A DNA stretch of 64,000 bases from an uncultured Prevotellaceae bacterium (lineage in GTDB: Bacteria > Bacteroidota > Bacteroidia > Bacteroidales > Muribaculaceae): NCBI GenBank assembly GCA_900318645.1, contig ONLH01000001.1:1-64000 (forward strand). Reading direction: 5' to 3'. Each line of letters opens with the position of its first letter. The stretch's first letter is position 1. The position numbers and the translations under genes are program-made. The notes under the pieces were generated by a model that saw only the letters and a program-made list of their open reading frames with translations, ran no database searches and was not told the origin of the DNA. Below, one piece after another: positions 26,335 through 34,519 of this stretch.

Positions 26335-26784
26335 ATGAAACCCGCAATCATACTATTGACAATACTGGTAGTCGGCGGTGCTATTGTGTGGCTCATTGAC
26401 CGCCTGTTCTACCGTCACGATGAGGCCAAAGAAGGCGATGACATCAAGCCAACCGACCCTGACGACAATCATCAGCAAGGTTGTGCCGATGAGGCATGTG
26501 GACTGCGGTCCATCTGTCCGAGTGAACAGATTCTTGCGGGACAATGCCGGGATGAGGTCATCTATTATGACGATGAGGAACTTGACAACTTCAAGGGACG
26601 GGACGCCCACAGCTATTCCCCTGAAGAAGAAGAGCAATGGCGAGACGTGCTCTACACATTGAAGCCAACCGACCTGCTGGGATGGGGACAAAGCGTCAAA
26701 CATCGGGGGCTGGTCATGCCTGCTGCCATTCGTGAAGAGTTTCTGCAGCTTGCGGGAGAACAACAATCCCCTTCAATGCAATAA
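26335..26784 (+). CDS. Small membrane-anchored protein with a cysteine cluster
   Basis: 149 residues; function not recognised. Residues 3-23 form one hydrophobic helix, so the rest is probably periplasmic or cytoplasmic as a tethered domain. A cluster of four cysteines (C-x4-C-x6-C, then C in LAGQC) sits in the first half, followed by an acidic stretch (VIYYDDEELDNF) and a conserved-looking LKPTDLLGWGQSVKHRG segment. It starts 23 nt after a -7 box and precedes porW by 67 bp, so it may be part of that transcript. Confidence 0.75.
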   Translation: MKPAIILLTILVVGGAIVWLIDRLFYRHDEAKEGDDIKPTDPDDNHQQGCADEACGLRSICPSEQILAGQCRDEVIYYDDEELDNFKGRDAHSYSPEEEEQWRDVLYTLKPTDLLGWGQSVKHRGLVMPAAIREEFLQLAGEQQSPSMQ

Positions 26785-26851
26785 ATTGAAGTAAATTGCG
26801 TTTATAATTCAAAACACTGAAGAACTAGCGACTAAAGACTAGCGACTGATT

Positions 26852-29800
26852 TTGAACAGGACACGACAAATCATACCTGTACTAATGATCGCGATGGTGG
26901 TTTTGCTTGCTGCATGCAGCAACAAGACCAACACCGCAAGGTCTCGTTTCTGGCAATCTTTCACGACCAAGTATAACGTCTATTACAACGGCAAGACCAA
27001 CTATGACGAACAGATGAAAGCCATGTTGGATGCCTACGAGGACGATTATTCCCAGCAACTGTACATGCATCCTGCCGAGGCCCGTTCAAACCCCAAAGCG
27101 CCCCAACCCACAGGCAGTTTTGACCGCACTATCGAGAAAATGGAGAAGGCCATCACCCTCCATTCCATCAAGAAGAAGCCTAAACGCAAGAGCGGTAAGG
27201 GTCGCGACCCCAAGTATCAGGAGTGGCTCTCACGTGACGAGTACAACCCCTACCTGCACAATGCCTGGTACATGCTGGCCAAGGCCCAATACATGAAGGG
27301 CGACTTCCTGGATGCCGCAGCCACCTTCCGTTACATCGCACGCCACTTCACATGGAAGAAAGACCTAGTACAAGAATGCCAGGTGCGTGAGGCTTTGTGC
27401 TATTGCGCTATGGGGTGGCCAGCCGAAGCCGATAACGTGCTCGCCCACGTCCATCTGGATGAAATCACCAATAAACGCGTCCGCGCACTGGCCAACGCCG
27501 CCTTTGCCGATTATCACATCAAGGCTCAAGAGCCCGAATTGGCCATCCCTTATCTTGCCAAAGCCGTTAGAGGCTTCAAGGGCAATGAAAAGGTGAGGAT
27601 GAATTTCCTGCTCGGACAACTTTACGAACAGGTGGGCGACAAGCACAACGCATATCTTGCCTACAAGCAGGCCGGTAGTAGCAGCGGTTCGACCTATCGT
27701 ACAAAATTCAACGCCCGCATCAAGCAGAGCGCCGTCTATGAGGGCACCAACATAGCCAGCGAGGTGAAAGCCCTGAAGCGCATGACCCGCTATGACCGCA
27801 ACAAGGAATACCTGGATCAGGTCTATTACGCTATCGGTAACCTCTACCTCTCCCATGGCGACACGCTCAACGCCATCGAGAACTACAGGCTCGCTGCCGA
27901 GAAGAGTACCCGCAACGGCGTGGACAAGGCCATCAGCCAGTTAACCCTGGGTGGCATCTACTTTGCAAGGCGCCAGTATGATGACGCACAGCCCTGCTAT
28001 GCCGAAGCCATTCCCCTGGTCAACGAGGACTATCCCAACTACAAACTGCTCAAGAAGCGCAGCGATGTGCTCGATGAGTTGGCGGTCTATTCCCAAAACG
28101 TCACCTTGCAGGACTCGTTGCTGATGCTGTCCAAGATGACCCCCGAGCAGCAGTTGGAAGTCGTCAACAAGATCATCGAGGAGCTCAAGAAACAAGAGAA
28201 AGAGGAAGCCGAGAGAGTTGCCCGCGAGGAGTATATGGCTCAACAGGACGCCAAGGGTAGCCCGTTGGGCAACAACAAGAACGAGCCGGCCAGCTACAAC
28301 ATCAACACCGACAACTCCTGGTACTTCTATAATACCGCGACCAAAAACGCCGGTAAAACCCAATTCCAGAAAATGTGGGGTAGCCGCAAGCTGGAAGACA
28401 ACTGGCGCCGCAGAAACAAAACCACCTTCTCGTTCAACGACGAGGAGGCTGACAGCGCTTTGATGGCACTGGCCGACAGTATGATAGTCAATGAGAACGG
28501 CGACACAGTGAAAGTGGATGTCGAAGCTCTCAAGCGAGCCGAAGACCCCCACTATCCGGAGTACTACCTCAAACAGATTCCCAAGACCGAAGAGGAAATC
28601 CAGTCCTCGCACGAGATTATCCAAGAGGGTCTCTACAACATGGGCACCATCCTCAAGGACAAGATGGAGGACTATAGCGCTGCAGCCTACGAGTTCAACC
28701 AGCTGTTGAGACTGTATCCCGACAACACTTACCGTCTGGATGTGTATTATAATATGTACATGATGTACATGCGCAACGGACAAGAAGAGGATGCACAGCC
28801 TTATCGCGACAGTATTCTTGTCCACTTCCCTGAATCCAAGTACGGCATGGCCATGCAGGATCCCAACTATTTGGAGAACCTCAAAAACATGAACCGCGAT
28901 CAGGAGAACATGTATGAAGAGGCCTACGCCAACTATCTGGCCAACAACCACGGTGCAGTACACGAGGCTTACGCCGAGATGATGCGCAAGTACCCGTTGT
29001 CCAAGATTATGCCCAAGTTCATGTTCATTGATGCCTTGAGCTATCTCACCGAGAAGGATCACGAGAAGTTCAAGGAAACCATCAAGGACATGTTGCAGCG
29101 TTACCCGCAGACCGATATCACACCCGTTGCATCCGAGATTGTCAAGCAGCTCAACCAGGGTCGCCGCCTTGAGGGTGGTGGCAGCAACGTGCGCGGTATG
29201 CTGTGGAGTACCCGACTGAGCAACGACACTACGCCCGAAGCTCTGGAGCGTACCTTCACGCCGTTTGCCGAGGACAACGACAAGCCACAGGTATTCATCC
29301 TCCTTTATCCTACCGACAGCGTGAATGGCAACCTGCTGCTCTATGAGGTGGCACGCCACAACTTCAACGCCTTCAAGGTCAAGGACTATGATATCGAGCA
29401 GATGAACTTCGGCACCCTGGGATTGCTGGTTGTCAGGGGGTTGGAGAACTTCAAGGAAGCGACCAACTATCGCTCGGTGTTTGAAAAAGATCAGACCATC
29501 AACGTGCCTCGCCAGGTTCACTACGTCATCATCAGTGTGGACAACTTCAATCTGCTGATCAACGAGGGACGCACCTTTGAGGACTACTTCAACTACCTGC
29601 AGGAGAAGAACGACAAGGAGCACAGCGACCTTGAGAAGAAAGAACTCGACGAAGCCGAGAAGAAGGCTCAGGAAGAAGCCGAAGCCCAGGCCGCAATCGA
29701 GCGTGAGAAAGCGCGCATCGAGGCCGAACAGATGGAGCGCGAAGCCGCCGAACTGGCCAAGCGTGACGCTGAGGAAAAGGCTCGCGAGGAAGCCGAGGAG

Positions 29801-30655
29801 AAAGCACGACTTGAAGCCGAGGCCGCCGAACAGGCACGACTTGAGGCTGAAGAGAAAGCCCGTGAAGAAGTCGAACGTAAGCAGATCCAGGCCAGCGACT
29901 ATCGCAGCCGCTCTACCGTCAACACCACTCAGCAGCCGCTCACAGACAAGGAACTCAAGGCCCAAGAGCGTGCCGAGGAAGAGCACCTCAAACAGCTCGA
30001 GCGTGAGGCCAAGGCCCGTGAAAAAGCCGAGGCTAAGCGACAGAAACAGATTGAGGACAGCATCAAGAAGGAACAGAAACACCAGCGCAAGCTGGCCCGT
30101 ATAGCCGAAATCGCCGAACAAGACTCCATCGAACAAGCCGAGAAGGATAAGGAGAAAGAGCGTGACTTCCGCTACAAGTGGCGTGAAGACTCGGCTAAGG
30201 CTGCCTTCAAAGCCGCTGAACAGGCTAAGAAAGACGCTAAGAAAGCAAAAGAACAAGCACGTAAGGACAAGGCTAAAGAGCGCAAACAACTCGCTAAAGA
30301 ACGCGAGAAAGAGCGCAAAGAAAAGGCCAAGGAACGTGAACGTGAACGCAAGGAAAAGCAGAAGGAGCGCAAGGAACAGGCCAAGGCTCGTGAGCAGGAG
30401 CGCAAAGAGCGCCAAAAAGAACGCGAACGAGAACGCAAGGAAAAGGCCGACGAGCGCAAGCAGCAAGCTAAGGAACGCGAACAAGACCGCAAGGACAAGG
30501 CCAAAGAACGCGAGCAAGATCGCAAAGACAAAGCCGACCAACGCAAGGCTGAACAGGAAGCTGCCAAGCAGGACAAAGCTAAGCCTGATAACAAGCAGGA
30601 CAAGCCTAATAACCAGCAAGGCAAGCCTGATAACAAGCAGGATAAACCTGATTGA
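26852..30655 (+). CDS. porW: PorW/SprE-like TPR lipoprotein of the type IX secretion system
   Basis: A 1267-residue outer-envelope lipoprotein. The lipobox LLAAC follows a short signal peptide; the next segment SRFWQSFTTKYNVYYNG is characteristic of the PorW/SprE family needed for type IX secretion and gliding. Many TPR-like helices follow up to about residue 900. Residues from about 918 to the end are an unbroken Lys/Glu/Arg-rich coiled coil, finishing in KPDNKQDKP-type repeats. The start is TTG; an upstream stop at 26840 leaves only CTG, ATT or this TTG for a start that includes the basic residues, while an in-frame ATG at 26885 would lose them. porX begins 39 bp downstream. Confidence 0.88.
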   Translation: MNRTRQIIPVLMIAMVVLLAACSNKTNTARSRFWQSFTTKYNVYYNGKTNYDEQMKAMLDAYEDDYSQQLYMHPAEARSNPKAPQPTGSFDRTIEKMEKAITLHSIKKKPKRKSGKGRDPKYQEWLSRDEYNPYLHNAWYMLAKAQYMKGDFLDAAATFRYIARHFTWKKDLVQECQVREALCYCAMGWPAEADNVLAHVHLDEITNKRVRALANAAFADYHIKAQEPELAIPYLAKAVRGFKGNEKVRMNFLLGQLYEQVGDKHNAYLAYKQAGSSSGSTYRTKFNARIKQSAVYEGTNIASEVKALKRMTRYDRNKEYLDQVYYAIGNLYLSHGDTLNAIENYRLAAEKSTRNGVDKAISQLTLGGIYFARRQYDDAQPCYAEAIPLVNEDYPNYKLLKKRSDVLDELAVYSQNVTLQDSLLMLSKMTPEQQLEVVNKIIEELKKQEKEEAERVAREEYMAQQDAKGSPLGNNKNEPASYNINTDNSWYFYNTATKNAGKTQFQKMWGSRKLEDNWRRRNKTTFSFNDEEADSALMALADSMIVNENGDTVKVDVEALKRAEDPHYPEYYLKQIPKTEEEIQSSHEIIQEGLYNMGTILKDKMEDYSAAAYEFNQLLRLYPDNTYRLDVYYNMYMMYMRNGQEEDAQPYRDSILVHFPESKYGMAMQDPNYLENLKNMNRDQENMYEEAYANYLANNHGAVHEAYAEMMRKYPLSKIMPKFMFIDALSYLTEKDHEKFKETIKDMLQRYPQTDITPVASEIVKQLNQGRRLEGGGSNVRGMLWSTRLSNDTTPEALERTFTPFAEDNDKPQVFILLYPTDSVNGNLLLYEVARHNFNAFKVKDYDIEQMNFGTLGLLVVRGLENFKEATNYRSVFEKDQTINVPRQVHYVIISVDNFNLLINEGRTFEDYFNYLQEKNDKEHSDLEKKELDEAEKKAQEEAEAQAAIEREKARIEAEQMEREAAELAKRDAEEKAREEAEEKARLEAEAAEQARLEAEEKAREEVERKQIQASDYRSRSTVNTTQQPLTDKELKAQERAEEEHLKQLEREAKAREKAEAKRQKQIEDSIKKEQKHQRKLARIAEIAEQDSIEQAEKDKEKERDFRYKWREDSAKAAFKAAEQAKKDAKKAKEQARKDKAKERKQLAKEREKERKEKAKERERERKEKQKERKEQAKAREQERKERQKERERERKEKADERKQQAKEREQDRKDKAKEREQDRKDKADQRKAEQEAAKQDKAKPDNKQDKPNNQQGKPDNKQDKPD

Positions 30656-30694
30656 GAAAAGAAAGATTAACACTATAAAGTTGAAACAAACCGT

Positions 30695-32239
30695 ATGAGC
30701 AAAGAAAGAATCTTGTGGGCCGACGATGAAATCGACCTGTTGAAGCCCCACATCCTTTTCCTGGAGAACAAGGGATATGAAGTGGAGACAGTGACCAATG
30801 GTCGCGATGCCATCGATGCCCTTAGTAACCAGATTTTCAACCTCATCATCCTTGATGAAAACATGCCTGGCATCAGTGGACTAGAAGCCTTGCAGCGCAT
30901 CAAAATCCTGCAACCCAATGTCCCCGTCATCATGATTACCAAGAGCGAGGAGGAGGACATCATGAACCAGGCCATCGGCAGCGAGATTGCCGACTACCTC
31001 ATCAAGCCGGTCAACCCCATGCAGATTCTGCTTTCCATCAAGAAGAACCTGCACAGCGACGCCCTCGTCGCCGAGAAGGTCACTGGCGACTACCAGCAGG
31101 AGTTCATGCGCATCGGGCAGATGATCAACTCGGCACAGACCATCGAGGACTGGTATGAGCTCTATGCCACCCTCGTACGTTGGGAATTGACATTGTCCAA
31201 CACCGATACCAAGATGGACGAGATGCTGAAGATGCAGAAGGTCGACGCCAACAATGCCTTCGCCAAGTATGTAAGGCGCAACTATGAGAGTTGGATGAAC
31301 CAACCTGAGCACCCCTTGCGTAGCAACGAGGTATTCAAGACCAAGGTGCTCCCCCTGTTGGACAAGGGAGAGAAGGTGTGCTTTGTGGTCATCGACAACT
31401 TCAGGCTTGACCAGTGGAGAACGGTCAGCCCGCTGCTCGCCGATATCTATAACGTTGAGAGCGAGGAACTCTACACCACAATCCTGCCCACTGCCACGCA
31501 ATATGCCCGCAACGCCATCTTCTCGGGCCTGATGCCCGTGGACATTGAGCAGATGTTCCCCGACCTGTGGGTCGATGAGGAGAGTGAGGAGGGCAAGAAC
31601 CTGAACGAGGCGCCCCTCATCCAGACACTGCTCGACCGCTATCGCCGCAAGTTCCACTTCTCTTACAGCAAGATGAACGACAGCGCCGCCGGCGAGAAGC
31701 TGATGCAGAACTTCGGCATGTTCAAGAACTACGAGCTCAACGTGCTGGTGTTCAACTTCGTTGATATGCTCTCCCACGCACGTACCGAGTCCAAGATGAT
31801 ACGCGAGTTGGCCAATACCGACGAGGCTTACCGTTCGCTGACTGAGTCCTGGTTCAAGAACTCTAACGTGCTCGAAATTTTCAAGCTCATGGCTCAGAAC
31901 GGTTACAAAATCGTGCTCACCACCGACCACGGTACCATCAAGGTGGACCGCCCCATCAACGTCATCGGTGACAAGAATATCAACACCAACCTGCGCTATA
32001 AGGTAGGCAAGAGCCTGACCTACAACAGCAAGCAAGTCTATGAGATCAAGCAACCCAAGCGTGTAGGCCTGCCCACTCCCAACATCTCGAGCACCTACAT
32101 CTTTGCGATGAACCGCGACTTCTTTGCTTATCCCAACAACTACAACTACTACGTTTCCTATTACAACGACACGTTCCAGCACGGCGGCATCTCGATGGAA
32201 GAGATGCTCGTGCCCATCGTGACCCTCTCTCCCAAGTAA
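30695..32239 (+). CDS. porX: PorX response regulator with PglZ domain
   Basis: A 514-residue regulator of the type IX secretion system. The receiver domain has D10/D11, the phospho-acceptor D54 (LIILDENMPG) and the Lys of YLIKPV. The remainder is a PglZ/alkaline-phosphatase-fold domain: VVIDNFRLDQW, the Thr-containing TATQYARN, DMLSH and TTDHGT provide the metal and nucleophile positions known in PorX enzymes that act on oligonucleotides. It lies directly downstream of porW. No partner kinase is adjacent. Confidence 0.95.
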   Translation: MSKERILWADDEIDLLKPHILFLENKGYEVETVTNGRDAIDALSNQIFNLIILDENMPGISGLEALQRIKILQPNVPVIMITKSEEEDIMNQAIGSEIADYLIKPVNPMQILLSIKKNLHSDALVAEKVTGDYQQEFMRIGQMINSAQTIEDWYELYATLVRWELTLSNTDTKMDEMLKMQKVDANNAFAKYVRRNYESWMNQPEHPLRSNEVFKTKVLPLLDKGEKVCFVVIDNFRLDQWRTVSPLLADIYNVESEELYTTILPTATQYARNAIFSGLMPVDIEQMFPDLWVDEESEEGKNLNEAPLIQTLLDRYRRKFHFSYSKMNDSAAGEKLMQNFGMFKNYELNVLVFNFVDMLSHARTESKMIRELANTDEAYRSLTESWFKNSNVLEIFKLMAQNGYKIVLTTDHGTIKVDRPINVIGDKNINTNLRYKVGKSLTYNSKQVYEIKQPKRVGLPTPNISSTYIFAMNRDFFAYPNNYNYYVSYYNDTFQHGGISMEEMLVPIVTLSPK

Positions 32240-32290
32240 TTAAAGGTTCATTATGCCGCGACCTTGTCGCGGCCAATAAAATATTAAAAT

Positions 32291-32734
32291 ATGAAAACAA
32301 TCGAGATACCGATTCCCAATCTGGAGGCCATCGACGATGCTGCCTACAAGTTCATGACCGAGATGGGCGACCTGACCGTCTATGCCTTCTATGGCGAGAT
32401 GGGGGCCGGCAAGACCACATTTATCAACGCCCTGTGCCGGCAACTCGGCGTGGAAAGCGACATGACCAACTCTCCGTCGTTTGCCATCATCAACGAGTAC
32501 CGCAGCGACACCACGGCCGAACTAATCTACCACTTCGACTGCTACCGCCTGGAGAAGGAGGAAGAGGCCGTTGACCTGGGTGCTGAGGACTATTTTGACA
32601 GTGGAGCCCTGTGCTTCATTGAGTGGCCCGAGCGCATCGACGGCCTGTTGCCCGACGATACCGTTCGCGTGGACATCACCGTCAACGAGGACGATAGCCG
32701 CACGCTCAAGATGACCTTCCCCGACCTCGCCTAG
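32291..32734 (+). CDS. tsaE: tRNA threonylcarbamoyladenosine biosynthesis ATPase TsaE
   Basis: ATPase of the TsaB-TsaD-TsaE complex that makes t6A37 in tRNA. At 147 residues it is a typical length, with Walker [11 protein letters not shown], the [12 protein letters not shown] segment, the HFDCYRL motif and the late IEWPERI motif. It starts 51 bp after porX in the same direction. Confidence 0.95.
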   Translation: MKTIEIPIPNLEAIDDAAYKFMTEMGDLTVYAFYGEMGAGKTTFINALCRQLGVESDMTNSPSFAIINEYRSDTTAELIYHFDCYRLEKEEEAVDLGAEDYFDSGALCFIEWPERIDGLLPDDTVRVDITVNEDDSRTLKMTFPDLA

Positions 32735-32769
32735 TGAAAGAGTCTAAGGTCTAAAATCTAAAGACTAAA
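32733..32769. repeat. Short-period repeat before birA
   Basis: GTCTAAGGTCTAAAATCTAAAGACTAAA fills the tsaE-birA spacer and abuts the start codon of birA. Period about 8-9 nt. Confidence 0.7.
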
Positions 32770-33522
32770 ATGCCACACTACATCAAGGTCAGCCAGACGG
32801 CTAGCACCAACACTTACCTGTCCCGCTTGGCAGCAACCCTGCCCGGCGGTACAGTGATTTATACCCCCAGCCAGACCGCTGGCCGTGGTCAGAAAGGCAA
32901 CTTCTGGGAAAGCGAAGACGGCAAGAACCTCACCTTCTCTCACTTGCTCAAGCGACCGCCCGTCAAGGCCCGCGACCAGTTCTACCTGAGTGAAGCGGCA
33001 GCCCTGGCGGTTGTCGAGGCATTATCCAGCGAGGCGGGCGACGGCTTTTCCGTCAAGTGGCCCAACGACGTCTATTGGCAAGACAAGAAGGTCTGCGGCA
33101 TGTTGCTGGAGAACTCCTTGGATGGCAGCGACATCGCCCACTGCATCGTGGGCATCGGCATCAACGTCAACCAGGAGCGTTTCCTCAGCGATGCCCCCAA
33201 CCCTGTGTCCCTTATCAACATCACGGGCCATGAGCACGACCTGATGGCACTGCTCAAGCGCGTCTGCTCACGCATCGAGCTGTTGGTGGACTCACTGGGC
33301 GATGATCAGGCCCGCACCGACTTGCACCAGCGCTACATGGCGGCACTCTACCGCAACGACGGCCAGTTGCACCCTTGGGAGGACGCATCGGGCAACCGTT
33401 TCAAGGCCAGCGTGGCTGCCATCGCCCCCGACGGCACCCTCACCCTCCAGCACGAGGACGGCACCCGCCACGACTACCTCTTCAAGCAAGTCAAGCACAT
33501 TATCTCAGGCGTTAGCCTTTAG
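32770..33522 (+). CDS. birA: Biotin-[acetyl-CoA-carboxylase] ligase
   Basis: Activates biotin and attaches it to the carboxylase carrier protein. The 250-residue protein has STNTYLSRL, TAGRGQKGNFW (biotinyl-AMP binding loop), the catalytic-lysine segment KWPNDVYW, KVCGMLLEN and GIGINVNQ. The N-terminal DNA-binding domain of E. coli BirA is absent, so it is a group I ligase without repressor function. Co-directional with tsaE. Confidence 0.95.
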   Translation: MPHYIKVSQTASTNTYLSRLAATLPGGTVIYTPSQTAGRGQKGNFWESEDGKNLTFSHLLKRPPVKARDQFYLSEAAALAVVEALSSEAGDGFSVKWPNDVYWQDKKVCGMLLENSLDGSDIAHCIVGIGINVNQERFLSDAPNPVSLINITGHEHDLMALLKRVCSRIELLVDSLGDDQARTDLHQRYMAALYRNDGQLHPWEDASGNRFKASVAAIAPDGTLTLQHEDGTRHDYLFKQVKHIISGVSL

Positions 33523-33553
33523 GAGTTAGAAGTTAGGAGTGAGGAGTTAGAAG
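33521..33553. repeat. Short-period repeat before the LOG gene
   Basis: AGGAGTTAGAAGTTAGGAGT followed by GAGGAGTTAGAAG: repeated TTAGAAG / TTAGGAG units with 7-10 nt spacing. Reading through it gives an artificial N-terminal extension of the LOG gene. Confidence 0.7.
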
Positions 33554-33609
33554 TGGGCGAATGCCGATTAGTATTATTCGCGTTATTCGTAGTTTATAAA
33601 AAAAGAAAT

Positions 33610-34152
33610 ATGAAAATCGTCGTTTACTGCAGCTCACAGGAAGGGCTGGAAGAGAAATATCAGCAGTTGGCACGCGAGCTGGGCACATGGATTGGACAAC
33701 ACGGCCACACCCTGCTCTACGGTGGCTCCAATGCAGGCCTGATGCACATCACAGCAGCCGAGACCCATGCGGCAGGCGGACACATCATCGGCGTCATCCC
33801 CGAGATGTTCAGGCACCGCATCGACCCCGTGTGTGACGAGGTGGTCTATACCGCCAACCTGGGCGACCGCAAGCAGTACATGATCGAGCACGGCGATGCA
33901 TTTGTCGTCATGCCCGGCGGCATCGGCACTATCGACGAGTGGATGTCCACCCTCGCCGTCATGACCATCGGCAACGACGACCCGCGCCCCGTCATCGCCG
34001 CCAACATCGACGGCCTGTACGACGCCACCATCCGGCAACTCGCCGACATGACGCGTACTCCCTTCGCCCGCGGCAAAAACCTCGCCCGCACCCTCGTCGC
34101 CACCACCCCCACCGAGTTGCTCTCCATCCTCTCAACCCTAAAAAACAACTGA
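33610..34152 (+). CDS. LOG-family protein (probable nucleotide 5'-monophosphate phosphoribohydrolase)
   Basis: A Rossmann-like protein of about 180 residues. YGGSNAGLM and PGGIGTIDEW match the family motif PGGxGTxxE that contains the catalytic Arg/Glu region of LOG enzymes, which remove ribose-5-phosphate from purine nucleotides. The physiological substrate in this organism is unknown. ATG 33610 is chosen because the family begins MKIVVYCSS; an upstream in-frame GTG at 33553 lies in a low-complexity repeat. Confidence 0.9.
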   Translation: MKIVVYCSSQEGLEEKYQQLARELGTWIGQHGHTLLYGGSNAGLMHITAAETHAAGGHIIGVIPEMFRHRIDPVCDEVVYTANLGDRKQYMIEHGDAFVVMPGGIGTIDEWMSTLAVMTIGNDDPRPVIAANIDGLYDATIRQLADMTRTPFARGKNLARTLVATTPTELLSILSTLKNN

Positions 34153-34224
34153 TTAGTCTGAAAGATCTGAGGGCATCCGCACTCTACTCTCACGCTAAGC
34201 CGCAAAGGTTTTTTGAAAACAAGA

Positions 34225-34325
34225 AATACAAGAAAAACAATATATTGATTATCAATAAAATATATTTGTCCTTCTTGTCTTCAAATCCCCGCCGATGCCC
34301 ATTAAACTCTAAACTGCGAGCATCC
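34225..34325. repeat. AT-rich intergenic repeat, copy 2
   Basis: Same orientation and similar sequence to 215-320: ATACAAGAAAAACAATATAT, TATCAATAAAATATATTTGT, then AAACTGCGAGCATCCGC. It lies between the convergent LOG and TPR/LuxR genes. Confidence 0.7.
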
Positions 34326-34369
34326 GCACAGTAGGGCCTCGCCTTGGCGTGGCCACCACCCGCATTGTA

Positions 34370-34446
34370 GAGACGCAAAATTTTGCGTCTCCAATCGTTA
34401 GACATCACAAAGTCCATCCCTAGAGACGCAAGATTTTGCGTCTCTA
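34370..34446. repeat. Two long palindromes in a convergent spacer
   Basis: 34370-34391 is a perfect 22-bp palindrome (GAGACGCAAAA and its complement). 34421-34446 is a 26-bp palindrome of the same sequence family with a single central mismatch. Between the convergent genes they could act as bidirectional 3'-end structures, but neither has a clear T run. Just before, GGCCTCGCC/GGCGTGGCC forms another hairpin. No gene is visible in 34153-34519. Confidence 0.6.
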
Positions 34447-34519
34447 CAGTTCAAATCCGCATCTCTAACCCGCGAGCAACGCGAGCATCGAATGCGGATG
34501 CCTCACTAATCTCTAATCT

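Noticed and set aside
26151-26399. Open frame of 82 codons with a hydrophobic N-terminus, before and over the start of the 26335 gene
   Set aside because: It runs through a -7 box and into another frame of the better-supported gene; its C-terminal half is not protein-like.
33553-33609. N-terminal extension of the LOG-family protein from GTG 33553
   Set aside because: The extension is translated low-complexity repeat; the family begins at the ATG at 33610.
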